Part shown: piece by piece, positions 51,937 through 61,737 of the stretch
Layout: each line of letters opens with the position of its first letter
How positions within the stretch are numbered: position 1 is the first letter of the stretch
NCBI GenBank assembly: GCA_963971285.1
Contig: OZ020248.1
Span: 21,783,873-21,847,872, forward strand
Origin: Astropecten irregularis
Taxonomy: Eukaryota; Echinodermata; Asteroidea; Paxillosida; Astropectinidae
Reading direction: 5' to 3'
Length of the DNA stretch: 64,000 bases
Translations under genes and position numbers: made by a program
The notes under the pieces: model-generated
Told to the model about the DNA's origin: nothing
What the model saw: only the letters and a program-made list of their open reading frames with translations
The model's database searches: none

Positions 51937-52620
51937 TTACATTTGGTTTTTCCAGATTGTTTCAACAGCTGGGACTAGATACCTGGCCTGGTGGTCATAG
52001 AAAGTTCTGATGGTGTGTGTTGTAACTCCCATGCTGTTCAGCAGGTGCAGTGTCTGTGTAGGATCTGCACCTGCAAACATGATAGCAGTAGAGAGGAGAA
52101 CACTCCCTGCTGGTATTGATGCAAACCAAGGCTGGGACTCCCAGCAGAATCGTCGTAGGCACTTGTGGCACTGTTGCCCTATTGTCAAGCTGCAGTTCTC
52201 TTTGTCACTTTGACATTAGAAGAGCAACACCAGTGGCACTTCTCGAACAGCTTCAGTAGTGAGCTTTTGAACACTAAGAACTTTCGCTCTTGGTGTGGTG
52301 GAACATCTGCATCACTTGATAGCATGACTGTATGTGGGCTCTGTCCTCGTCTATTGATAAAGTTAGACAAATGAAAGACATCAATGTAATTAATCGTTTT
52401 ACATGTCACATAGGAAAGGACTCTACATCCTCTGCCACCAGATGAAGTCTTCTTTTAACATCCTGCTTCCACTGTTTTTTAAGTTTGAGGATACATAATG
52501 CGTCTTTCAGACATCTTTCAACCTGTTCATTGCAAGACAATTGTTGTCCAGCATTGTTCTTTGGTACATCTCTATACCTTTTCTTCGGAGATATGCTCAT
52601 TTGTTGTGACATTTTTCGGC
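51937..52620 (-). pseudogene. Kolobok-like transposase relic, copy 2
   Basis: An acceptor (TTTATCAATAG) opens at about 52353: RGQSPHTVMLSSDADVPPHQ, then ERKFLVFKSSLLKLFEKC. A 1-bp deletion near 52189 changes frame, giving QCHKCLRRFCWESQPWFASI, PAGSVLLSTAIMFAGADPTQ and HQARYLVPAVETIW. Compare copy 1 (PKYIVFEKALVLLFKRC; SSQPFCSATPAGNILLSSAI). It ends near a GTAAAT donor candidate at 51943. Further upstream a coding-like exon (52690-52575; TTKYGRRLSHKRATPPKNV) may belong to it. Lies 3' of the zinc-finger gene on the same strand and may be its continuation. Confidence 0.58.
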
Positions 52621-52848
52621 GGTGTGGCTCTTTTATGACTTAACCTCCTTCCATACTTTGTGGTTGCACACTGTGCCTTCCATTTGCTTCTGTATATATG
52701 AGATTTTTCAGTGACTCTAGTGCCACCGTGACATTACCTATTGTCCATGAAACAATATGCACATGAAGTAGAATATCTTCTCTGCATTACAGAGACTGTG
52801 CTCTGTCTGTATAAGAGCAGAACAAAAACAGAATGAATTGCCTCTTAC

Positions 52849-54860
52849 GTTAGCTGGCGGACGAGAGAGTGCGGACGGTGGACGGTTGGCAGGAGTTGGG
52901 GCAGCTGGTGGACAAGAGAGTGCGGACGATGGACGGTCGGCAGGAGGTGAGGCAGCTGGTGGACGAGAGAGTGCGGACGGTGGACGGTCGGCAGGAGGTG
53001 AGGCAGCTGGTGGACGAGAGAGTGCGGACTGTGGACGGTGGGCAGGAGGTGAGGCAGCTGGCGGACGAGAGAGTGCGGACGGTGGATGGTCAGCAGGAGG
53101 TGAGGCAGCTGGTGGACGAGAGAGTGCGGACTGTGGACGGTGGGCAGGAGGTGAGGCAGCTGGCGGACGAGAGAGTGCGGACGGTGGATGGTCAGCAGGA
53201 GGTGAGGCAGCTGGCAGACGAGAGAGTGCAGACGGTGGACGGTCGGCAGGAGGTGAGGCAGCTGGCGGACGAGAGAGTGCGGACGGTGGACGGTTGGCAG
53301 GAGTTGAGGCAGCTGGTGGACGAGAGAGTGCGGACTGTGGACGGCTGGCAGGAGTTGAGGCAGCTGGTAGACGATAGAGTGCGGACGGTGGACGGTCGGC
53401 AGGAGGTGAGGCAGCTGGCGGACGAGAGAGTGCGGATGGTGGACGGTTGGCAGTAGTTGAGGCAGCTGGTGGACGAGAGAGTGCGGACAATGGACGGTTG
53501 GCAGGAGGTGAGGCAGCTGGTGGACGAGAGAGTGCGGACTGTGGACGGCTGGCAGGAGTTGAGGCAGCTGGTGGACGAGAGAGTGTGGATGGTGGACGGT
53601 CAGCAGCAGCAGATGCAGCTGGTGGACGACTGGACAGTGGACGGCCAGCAGGAGTTGAGACATCTGGTGGACGAGAGAGCGTGGACGGTGGACGGTCAGC
53701 AGCAGGAGATGCAGCTGGTGGACGACTGGACGGTGGACGGTCAGCAGTAGTTGAGACAGCAACTAATGCCTGGTAGTGAACAGTTTCCACATGCTGAACA
53801 AGTTCTAATTCTGTATTTACAATGGTAGAGCATTGTTCACATGCAATTTTGGCATGATATTTTGCCAGGTGGTTTTCAAAGTCATCCACATTTATAAGTT
53901 GCTCACACTCATAGCATGGAATAGGAGATGCAGATGACAATGATCTAGAGCTGCTGGCTGGGACTGACTTTGCGGCCGTGGATTGAGTTTGCTTGCTCTG
54001 TAAATCAAAAACAAAAATGCACAAATATTAAGTAAGCCTATCATTGCAAGGACTTTATAGAAATATTATCTTCAAAATAAAAGTATTAAAGAGGCCAGCA
54101 AAGGAAGGATAGGAAAAGACAAGCGTTTTTTAAACTCATCAAGACAGTTCCCCAAATCAGGTGAAGATAGAAGCACTAGCAAGGTGGCAATATATTGATG
54201 GTGAATTTAGAACTGGGGAGTGTAGACTCACAGACCAGTTTGCAGAAACCCTTGTTCTTTGATCTCATATATTTACATCAGCAACAATCAGCCAATAACA
54301 ATGTTTGTTTGTACACAAAATGTTCATCAATGGCAATATGGACACCAATAACTTTTTCCAGCACAATCGATGTTACACATATTTATCATACATCGTCCAT
54401 CAGAAACAGAAACCATCATGTTCTGAAAAGTGAAATTTAGCTAGTAAAAGCCAAAACATTAACAAAGGAAACATAATTTTGCCAAGCAGTCCACAAGAAC
54501 TATATTCAAGGGAGGGGGGGGGAAGCAGGGTTGTTTGATTTAAAACACTCCATTTAAATCATGATTTAAATAAAAAAAATCATGATTTTTATCAACCCTG
54601 GAAGGAAGGTTCAAGCATGTCTGTGTATGACTCACATGCACATAATTTACCTTGTGGTAGCCACACTTGCAAACTATCTGCTTGCCAAACAGATCAACTG
54701 TGTTGGTCGTCTTGTGGCGTGGACATTCATCAATGGCCTTGACAACTTTCTTCCACTTTGTTGAGCCTGGTGATTGTCCAACTCTAAAGCGGTGTTCACC
54801 GGCAGCATACTTCAGCATTATATCATGCCAATATGCATCGGGCCTCCCTTTCTTCGGCAT
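52849..54860 (-). CDS. Zinc-finger gene with 51-bp coding minisatellite (two intact exons)
   Basis: Exon 1 (54860-54651): ATG start MPKKGRPDAYWHDIMLKYAA, Lys-rich, with CPRH and CKCG pairs; donor AAG|GTAAAT. Exon 2 (53997-52849) follows acceptor TTGATTTACAG and ends at AAC|GTAAGA. Both are phase 0 and open: 70 + 383 codons. Exon 2 begins with Ser/Thr residues, then two finger-like units (PCYECEQLINVDDFENHLAK and IACEQCSTIVNTELELVQHV with C-x2-C and H pairs). About 17 copies of a 17-residue Pro/Ala/Ser repeat follow (RPPAASPPADRPPSALS type). The rest of the gene may be the Kolobok-like exons downstream, but the joins I tried were not all in phase. It could be a domesticated or TE-encoded DNA-binding protein. 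The best gene candidate in the window. Confidence 0.6.
52852..53755. repeat. 51-bp minisatellite, about 17 copies
   Basis: The unit (GGACGGTCGGCAGGAGGTGA at its start) is G+C-rich, with copy-to-copy changes and one shortened variant at the 5' end of exon 2. 51 is a multiple of 3 and the unit lacks stops in several frames on both strands, which creates long spurious frames on the plus strand. Confidence 0.97.
54003..54525. other. Intron 1 of the zinc-finger gene
   Basis: Bounded by the donor at 54650 and acceptor at 53998; no gene inside. It hosts the small hairpin MITE described next. Confidence 0.5.
54526..54600. mobile_element. 75-bp hairpin MITE (CAGGGTTG ends)
   Basis: Starts CAGGGTTG and ends CAACCCTG, with internal AAATCATGATTT palindromes. 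The 8 bases on each side (GGGGGAAG and GAAGGAAG) match at 6 of 8, an imperfect hAT-like duplication. Confidence 0.7.
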
Positions 54861-54864
54861 ACTG

Positions 54865-56435
54865 AAGAAGAAAAAAAGAGTTAAAATAATGTGCATTAAA
54901 TACATGTAACCCCATGACAATGAAGTATGTAACACCTTGCAACAAGTACAAAATACTGCTCATGTAACAAGGAAAATCTGTGAACTGGAATAGCAAATTA
55001 TAATCTTACTCAGGGAGGACTCTGGGTTCAATTGAAAAGTTTGCAAAACCCCTGAAAAAGTTGGGAATGAAGGAAAAGAAACTTGCTTTTAAAATCCTGA
55101 TTTTTTCATTTTTTTTTCCAAAATATAAAAATTATTAAACCAGGAAAAGAAACACAAGATTATTTAAGATTACAACATACATGTACTAGTACATGTGAAA
55201 AATAGACTGAGCACAAAGTTTCCTAAAAGTCTCTTTAAGAACTGCAAGCCATTGTGCACCAAAGGATTAGCACCTCATAAAATTAAAGTTACTGCACAGA
55301 CCTATGGGGCTCATTATGTATTCAAATCCCTTCCTGGCTAGACCAAATAAATCATCACATGAACTTCCAAGAAAGAAAGTAACAAAGGGCTATAAGGCAT
55401 GGTATGATCATGGAGGAACTATGTTTTATTATTCCTCCATGGTATGATGCACATGAAAACCACGAGAAACTTTTAGAATTAGAGTTACTAAACCTGGAAA
55501 GTATCACAGTATTAAAGCAAGAAAGTAAGGGGGAAATAAACTGTAACTTTAATTCTGGTACCAGGACTGGGTTAGGCCAAACAAAAAACAAGCAAAACTG
55601 ATCTTAGTGTAGTGGTAATTATCTAGAACAGGGCAAATAATACTTAAATAAAATAGTGAAACAATTCCTACAAACTGGCTTTCAGGGTTAAAGAAGAGCA
55701 TATGTAAGTTAAGTTCTCATGGTATTAATCCTTCATGCATGGTCTGCAGTAGGCCCTAAAAATAGTAAAATTCTGAATCAAAATTGAATTCCAACAGTTG
55801 AACATCACAACTTTGCATTGAAAACAGTTAGTTACTGAACCTCATTTGCATCGCTTTATAAATTCTACCCCGTGGCCAATTCATTGTACCTGAAAAAAGG
55901 TGAACTTCTTCTGTCCAGGAGCCAATAAAAAGTGAACTTTGAATACGTAAATCTTACCTGTTACTCGTTTCTTCACCATATAGGTTTATGCATAGCCTCC
56001 GCCCGCATCGCCGAACCAAAAAACAACTTGATGGCGGATTACAAGATACTGAACCTCTTTTACATCGCCTTTTAAATTCAATCCCGGAGCCAATTCATTG
56101 TTCCCGAAAAAAAATCTGGACTACTTCTGTCCCAAAGCCAATAAAAAGAGAACTGTAATTACAGAAATCTTACCTTTTTCTCGTTTCTTCTTCACCATAG
56201 GTTTATGCATAGCCTCCGCCCGCATCGCCGAACCAAAAAACAATGGCGGATTACTCTCATTTCTTTAAGTTTGTGAGCATGCGCAGTCTTCCCCCCCCCC
56301 CCCCCGTGCATGGCCCTCTACCATTGGTTGGCAAAGTTGGCACACTGCTGGGAATTTGCAGTAAAGAGATTGGTTAAGCAATAGAAGCTGCGAATGGCTG
56401 GGAATCGCTGGGAATTGCTGGGAATTGCTGGGATG
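54865..56435. other. No gene recognised; one duplicated segment
   Basis: Segments near 55850-56030 and 56050-56250 are related (both with CCAATTCATTGT.CC.GAAAAAA, GCCAATAAAAAG.GAACT, and CATAGCCTCCGCCCGCATCG), a tandem duplication of about 190 bp. It lies upstream (minus sense) of exon 1 and might include its promoter. A C run lies at 56290-56304. Confidence 0.5.
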
Positions 56436-57170
56436 TCAAGCCGAGTCCCGGGGAGTGGGTGTGGAGCTAATGTGGAATGTGTGCTGATGTGAGATGAGAG
56501 AGTTTAGCCGACTCTGCACTGTGATCATGTGGAATGTGTGCTGATGTGAGATGAGAGAGTTTAGCCGACTCTGCACTGTGATCATGTGGAATGTGTGCTG
56601 ATGTGAGATGAGAGAGTTTAGCCGACTCTGCACTGTGATCATGTGGAATGTGTGCTGATGTGAGATGAGAGAGTTTAGCCGACTCTGCACTGTGATCATG
56701 TGGAATGTGTGCTGATACAGCTCCTTGGGCGATATTGCTGAGAGACGGCAGTGCTCCTCCTGTAATCATTCTTGTGATCAATGTCTTCATGTGACATCGT
56801 AATGCCATCCAGTCTTCTGGCTGTGGTAGGAAGGTTGACAGGGGCATCTCTTCAGCTCTACGAAGTGGCTGATCCTCATCCATCACACCTCCTTCCAAAT
56901 CAACCCTGTTGACCGCCGCAAACGCCAAGGTCCACATCAACATCCGGTTTGACCTCTCTGAAGACTGATGTCTTCGATGAACCCCCTTCTGGATGTTATC
57001 CAATGAAATTGTAAACCCAGGTGGATCTGAAATTAAGTATTTGTTAATTTGAAAAAAAGTTGCAAATAATAGTATTGAAGTTTCTCCCATGCATGCGGAC
57101 ATTGTTGGCACACTTAACATGACGTTGGGATTTTCACAAACTGTGAAAGAGCACAAGAGATCCATACCTT
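56436..57170 (-). pseudogene. DUF6589-associated TE protein, copy with in-frame 57-bp repeats
   Basis: From about 57165: LSVPTMSACMGETSILLF, an insertion with ISDPPGFTISLDNIQKGVHR, then RHQSSERSNRMLMWTLAFAA, VNRVDLEGGVMDEDQPLRRA, FLPQPEDWMALRCHMKTLIT and SAHIPHDHSAESAKLSHLT. The last 19-residue segment is repeated four times in frame. The block order (W...AVNRV, LP.PED...L...+..LI.R, HI.H..S.E....S) fits the middle of DUF6589-type proteins, upstream of the domain itself, which is not present. Its 5' side joins the piggyBac chimera. Confidence 0.5.
56472..56717. repeat. 57-bp tandem repeat, four copies plus partial
   Basis: The copies start at 56472, 56529, 56586 and 56643, nearly identical, followed by a partial copy. 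57 bp is 19 codons, so the minus frame is kept. Confidence 0.97.
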
Positions 57171-57174
57171 TGTA

Positions 57175-57975
57175 TTATAGACTGATTCGTTTCTGATCTC
57201 TGTTCCAGCCTTGAAGTAGACCCTGGATAACCGCCTGCTGGAACTCCAAGGAAGACAATTTGGAGTTGCCATGTATGTTCTTGTGAACAATGAATGCACT
57301 TGTGATGCAGACCTCCAGAAGGTGGAAAAATACCCTCTTCCACCATTTGACACTTTGATAGGAGTGATTGTAGTACTGGAAGTACTGGTCTACCAGGTCC
57401 GTTCCACACATGTGTTTGTTGTAGTCCTCAACTGACACAGGCTTCGTCACATTTCTATAACTGTCGTTACCATCTGCTTGTTGGATTGGCTCTAGAATAT
57501 CCTCCTTCACTGCTAACAGGAGCCAGTTTGGATTGGGAAGATATGCAATATAGTTGGATATGTGAATGTGGTGATAGTACACTGCTGCTGCACCACCTTC
57601 AAATAAGATGTTTGTCCGGTTGCCGATGAAGTCAACTATGTTGTTCTTGACTTGAAATTTATTTTCCAAGAACGATGTGAAGGCATCCTCTACTCCTGAC
57701 TGATCCAACCCACGATGATTAAAAGCCTTACTTGTTGTGTGGACCAAACGAGGCACTCCTGCTTCAGATGTTGTCAGAGTGTGAGGGTTCTTTCCCCAGA
57801 CTGTAATGTCTTCGAATGATTTGAGGATTTTATTTATTTCTTCAGTAAAGTTTATGGTAGGATGCATTTTACAATAGAATCTTCCAAATGCAGTGACACT
57901 CTCCTTCTCATCTTTCGGCATATTTTGCCAATTCTCCACTACAGTAGGCAGTAGTTCCTTGCGGAGACATTCCAC
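57175..57975 (-). CDS. Chimeric ORF: unidentified TE domain fused to piggyBac C-terminus
   Basis: A single 266-codon frame. Residues 1-170: FGRFYCKMHPTINFTEEINK, GVPRLVHTTSKAFNHRGLDQ, FQVKNNIVDFIGNRTNILFE, a set (RLxRTxxKAFxxRG, FxGNRFNxLF) known from uncharacterised invertebrate TE-like proteins. Residues 190-266: VEDYNKHMCGTDLVDQYFQY, VKWWKRVFFHLLEVCITSAF, the piggyBac C-terminal block (V.DYNK.M.GVD..DQ, KWW...FFHLLD). The catalytic middle of piggyBac is absent, so transposition activity is excluded. Open across the junction, which is unusual in this decayed window. It may be a real fusion or accidental read-through. Confidence 0.68.
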   Translation of the reverse strand: MECLRKELLPTVVENWQNMPKDEKESVTAFGRFYCKMHPTINFTEEINKILKSFEDITVWGKNPHTLTTSEAGVPRLVHTTSKAFNHRGLDQSGVEDAFTSFLENKFQVKNNIVDFIGNRTNILFEGGAAAVYYHHIHISNYIAYLPNPNWLLLAVKEDILEPIQQADGNDSYRNVTKPVSVEDYNKHMCGTDLVDQYFQYYNHSYQSVKWWKRVFFHLLEVCITSAFIVHKNIHGNSKLSSLEFQQAVIQGLLQGWNRDQKRISL

Positions 57976-57979
57976 TTCC

Positions 57980-58245
57980 TCACTGAACTGTCAACTGAAC
58001 TCATTGTGCTTTTAATGCTACACAGTAATTCCTTGTATATTTGTTGTTCGTCTTTGGTGACATCGGGTGCAGCTACCAGGGTATATGAAGTGTGTGTGCT
58101 AGCTCCTGCAGCCATTCTTGGTAAGCATCTAGTATGCTATCAACGTCACCTTTGGCCATCTGAGTAAGTCCTAATGTGTATGTGAGGAGGCATCTGGCAA
58201 AGAGACTTGAAGATTTTGATATTTCTTTGATTTTTTATATTTTAA
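57980..58245. other. No gene recognised
   Basis: Spacer; no motif seen. Confidence 0.3.
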
Positions 58246-58248
58246 GAG

Positions 58249-58870
58249 TATTTACTTTGACTAAATTTAAAGAAAATGTTGGAGTTTGACTCGGAAAGGT
58301 GTGATGACTCAACACTGAATAACCATAATCCAGTAATTGTCAAACTTGCTTATTGTTGGCCACACTGCTTATTCTTAAGATATGCTGTTATAGATCTAAT
58401 GTATCGTGGGTTATAACCTTGGTCCTCATTAAGGTGATACACCACCTTCTGGATGAATTCCCACATTGTTGTACACTGCCAGGGAAAACATATGTCCAAA
58501 ATAAAATATAGCTTAAAGCAAAGGTCAACACCTTCAATTGCTTGCTGGTTCCTGACCTGCCTGATGAGCTGGTGAATTGCTTGCTGGTTCCTGATGAGCT
58601 GGTGAATTGCTTGCTGGTTCCTGATGAGCTGGCGAATTGCTTGCTGGTTCCTGATGAGCTGGTGAATTGCTTGCTGGTTCCTGATGAGCTGGTGACTTGC
58701 TTGCTTGTTCCTGATGAGCAGGTGAATTTCCTGCTGGTTCCTGATGAGCAGGACACCTCCAAGTTGGGCAATTAATTGGCCAAACATTCTAATCAGCCGT
58801 AGTTCATGTTCACAATCTTCTCGTCTTCAAATGATTTCTCTCTCACACTTCCTCTCCATTTATCATTCCT
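58249..58870 (-). pseudogene. Coiled-coil TE-associated protein with 10-residue repeats
   Basis: Upstream (58870-58790) the frame QQVMMEWEE..MERKCEREII, with stops, then CEHELRLIRM resembles the Glu/Arg coiled coil that follows Myb/SANT domains in TE proteins. From 58787 it is open: LGGVLLIRNQQ and seven copies of QLIRNQQAIH. Then come LCFKLYFILDICFPWQCTTM and WEFIQKVVYHL, shared with 10852-11127. The repeat expansion keeps frame. One stop is TGA at a likely Arg (IIStopRRED). Function unknown. Confidence 0.5.
58538..58752. repeat. 30-bp tandem repeat, about seven copies
   Basis: The unit TTGCTTGCTGGTTCCTGATG plus ten more bases; the first copy has 9 extra bases. Encodes 10 residues per unit on the minus strand. 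Confidence 0.97.
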
Positions 58871-59017
58871 CCCACTCCATCATTACTTGCTGCAGCTTGT
58901 TGCTTGTCAAAGGTTGTCAGTGCACTGTTTATTACTTCCTTGACATTTTGGTGTTTCACCTTCTTGTGATTACCAGTAGTGGGCGAACTGATGATCTTTC
59001 ACTTCTTAGATACTTTT

Positions 59018-59335
59018 TTACACGCAAGGACATGACATGGAACAGATGTTAATAAGGACCATGCTGGCCACTGCTACCTCTTTTCTATCCAAGACACGTT
59101 TCATGACCACATTGAACGATTCACTGGCATTGGTTGTCACACGACTGTACATCCCTAGAGGCTCCAGAACCCACCTACAATCCTGTGGTATTTCAATAGC
59201 ATGGTTAATAAGGACCATGTTGTCCACCGCTACCTCTTTTCTTTCCAAGACACGTTTCATGACAGCATTGAACGATTCACTGGCATTGGTTGTCACACCA
59301 GAGTCATGACTGTACATCCCTACCAGTTTCAAATT
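59018..59335 (-). pseudogene. MULE-like TTNASESFN domain, duplicated in frame
   Basis: Reads VTTNASESFNAVMKRVLERK, EVAVDNMVLINHAIEIPQDC, then VTTNASESFNVVMKRVLDRK, EVAVASMVLI. TNNxSES(F/M)NxxLKR...+..VDxMV is the segment after the catalytic core of MULE-like transposases. The DNA is duplicated with a 156-bp offset (59049-59204 and 59205-59331), a multiple of 3. No other MULE motif is visible. Confidence 0.55.
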
Positions 59336-59339
59336 TTAA

Positions 59340-59575
59340 GGCACAGAAGAACTGGTAAATTTTGATATCTGTAATGAAATAATCAATAAATCATCAAAAT
59401 TTACAATCTCAAAAATGTAAAAAAAAAACACATAAGAACTCACATACATATTTAGCTCAGGGGAACGGGAAGGGAAACAACTGATGAATGCATCACACAA
59501 CAAAATGCTAACCACATTGCTAATAAGCCTTTTTAGCATTACCAAGTCGTAGGTACAGTGTATCAGTACAACAAC
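59340..59575. other. No gene seen
   Basis: A+T-rich spacer. Confidence 0.3.
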
Positions 59576-59578
59576 ACA

Positions 59579-60060
59579 TTAACAGATCAAACTAATGTGG
59601 TGTACATGTTCTGGCTCATGTTTATCTTTATTGATATTATTTATTGTTCCTGTAAGGTAATTAGGCAGGAAGGCAGCGAATTCATCCACAAAATGGTTGA
59701 GGTCTACATGTATCTTCTGCACATGTTCGTTCTCAATTGAGAGAATTCCGAGATTGGTTAATCTGATGTTTCCCATTGAGTTTTGCACTACAGTCTGGAT
59801 CAATTTGAGTGCTGAGAAACTACATTCACATGATGCAGATGTAACTGGCAGGACAACAGCAATTCTCGCCAAACGATAAACCTTTCAAAAAGCCTCTCCA
59901 AAGGTTTCGATCTAGTTAACATTCTCTGGGAGTGACTCGGATAGTTCAGCCTCTGGGATGCATTTGGTAACATCCATAATAATTCCATAAGGACTAGATT
60001 CAGACTATGTGCATGGCATGGGACATAATATACAAACATATACAGGTTTTAGGCCAGTAT
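59579..60060 (-). pseudogene. hAT transposase, C-terminal part with internal deletion
   Basis: PCHAHSLNLVLMELL (the CxAHxLNLV block) at about 60030 is followed after a short gap by AELSESLPENVN, two stops, then RIAVVLPVTSASCECSFSAL, QTVVQNSMGNIRLTNLGILS. The last is the dimerisation domain (P.TSA.CERSFS.LK.IKT..RNSM...RL..L.LL). The catalytic part between them is deleted. Confidence 0.75.
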
Positions 60061-60565
60061 CTTTTGTACTTTCCTCTACATTGTTTTGTATGTCATTGAA
60101 GACTTTGGCTCGGTTTACGTATTTTTGTGATTTTGTACAACTTTTTTTTACTTTTGCCTTGACCTCTCTGACCTCTTTGTCTTTTCACTGGATTTTTTAA
60201 CCGATCCACCTGAAGTTCTAATTCTAGACGTTTCATTTCTGTTTCCTCAAATCTGCTTATATTGAGGTCAACTCATGTTCAACCTTGATGCGCTTATTTC
60301 GCTGATCATTTAAGTCATCTTCTAGTTTTCGTTTAGCGGGACTACCAGATTTGTGCGGTAACTTAATTGAATACTCTGATTGTTTACAATTGTTCAACTG
60401 TACTCCCAAAGACTTGCCTCCAGCACGTATGCATGTTTTAGATCTCTGATACATCACCTTTTGTTTTTGCTTTAGGGTCTTAATGACTGGAGGCAAGTCA
60501 ATTTTGTCACTAGTTATGTGATGTCGATTTCGTATTTTGGAGAGGACTTCCTCATTACTCATGCC
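60060..60565 (-). pseudogene. Unidentified basic coiled-coil segment
   Basis: From an ATG at about 60562 (MSNEEVLSKIRNRHHITSDK). Basic, with SPAKRKLEDDLNDQRNKRIK and, after a shift at 60258, FEETEMKRLELELQVDRLKN. Helical and charged; family unknown. It could be a TE-encoded DNA-binding subunit. Confidence 0.35.
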
Positions 60566-60646
60566 TGGCTGCTCATACCTTTGATAGCAATGTCATATAG
60601 TAATAAATTGTTAACCTCAAGATTTACAACATACTGATATTGTGAA

Positions 60647-61010
60647 CTAGCTTGTGGTACATGTATGCCGGTCTACCATGGCACACTTCCATTCCCCAGA
60701 TATATTATGCTCTTTCAGCTGCTCATCTGGATTCCAGAAGCATCCACCGGGCAGCTGAGTTATAAGCTGCCTCAGAATGACTTTCTTGATTTCTTCCACA
60801 CTTGCTTGTTCTTCTCTGGACTTGAATGTGAGCAGTTTACTACAGAACAGATCTTCTTTCATTGCCACAAAGGCAAATATGGTAGACGTTGTCTTTAGCA
60901 TAGAAGAAGGATCTGATATCCACTTCTCTAGTGTGGTGACATCTTCCTGGTAAAAATCATTCACCTCAAGAATGTTATGAGATTCACTCAGCAGACCCAT
61001 CCAGGGTTCT
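60647..61010 (-). CDS. Unidentified open frame
   Basis: 117 codons: HNILEVNDFYQEDVTTLEKW, ASVEEIKKVILRQLITQLPG, FWNPDEQLKEHNISGEW. Looks like protein; no family recognised. Between hAT-like pieces on the same strand. Confidence 0.35.
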
Positions 61011-61176
61011 GTGATGTATTTGGCAATATGTACTTCACAGCTTCCATTTCATGATAAATTAGCAAATCAAATAACTCTCAAACGAATGATTGCTACATAC
61101 ACTGTATCCATGTCTAATTCAAACATTTGCTTTTGCAATACTCAATTACAATCCATAATGAGTATTATTTAAGTCA

Positions 61177-61625
61177 TCATTGATTTCCACGAATCTGCAT
61201 TATGCCAAAGTATTCCTGTAATGTTGGGGCATTTTGGAATGCCGTCCAGTTTTGGGTATCTTCAACTCTAGCTTCTGTGTCACATTCTTTGTTATCTTGA
61301 ACTAGTTCCTTACATTGCTCAGAGGAATGCCTGCTTCTTAGATGATTAATTAAGACAGTTGTACTTTGAAGGAGTCCTTCAGCATTCACATTATTGCCCT
61401 GAATTACTTTGGCAACTTTTTCACATTGGCCAAACTCCAAACATCTTCAGACATATCATCAACCCAAAGTTTGTCCGGACGCTGGAGAGGAAGGTTGACC
61501 AGGAAGACGGGGCCCAGACGTCCAGTTGACCTGTTTCTATAACAGTGACAACAGACTTTGCAACATCCCCATTGTCAGTTTTCTCATAAAAAGATGAGCG
61601 CCTTCTGAACTTGTGACACATTGCA
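61177..61625 (-). pseudogene. hAT BED zinc-finger N-terminus
   Basis: RRSSFYEKTDNGDVAK (61610-61560) is the start of a BED finger (RS.VW.FF.K...G..AKC). In another frame QCEKVAKVIQGNN, then STTVLINHLRSRHSSEQCKE gives the second half (N.T.L..HLR..H...Y.EL). Split between frames, so broken. Possibly the 5' end of the hAT element whose C-terminus lies at 59.6-60.1 kb. Confidence 0.6.
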
Positions 61626-61737
61626 GCACTCCATCTGCTGTGGAGTCCACGACTCTCTCTTGACTCTTGATATCAAGAGATGAGTGGTACATTTCTATGA
61701 AAAGATTCTTGGGTTGCTTCTTCTTGTTGACCCAAGC

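Noticed and set aside
52838-53456. Long plus-strand open frames (179-195 codons), Gly/Ala/Arg-rich
   Set aside because: They are the reverse of the 51-bp minisatellite; open only because the unit lacks stops.
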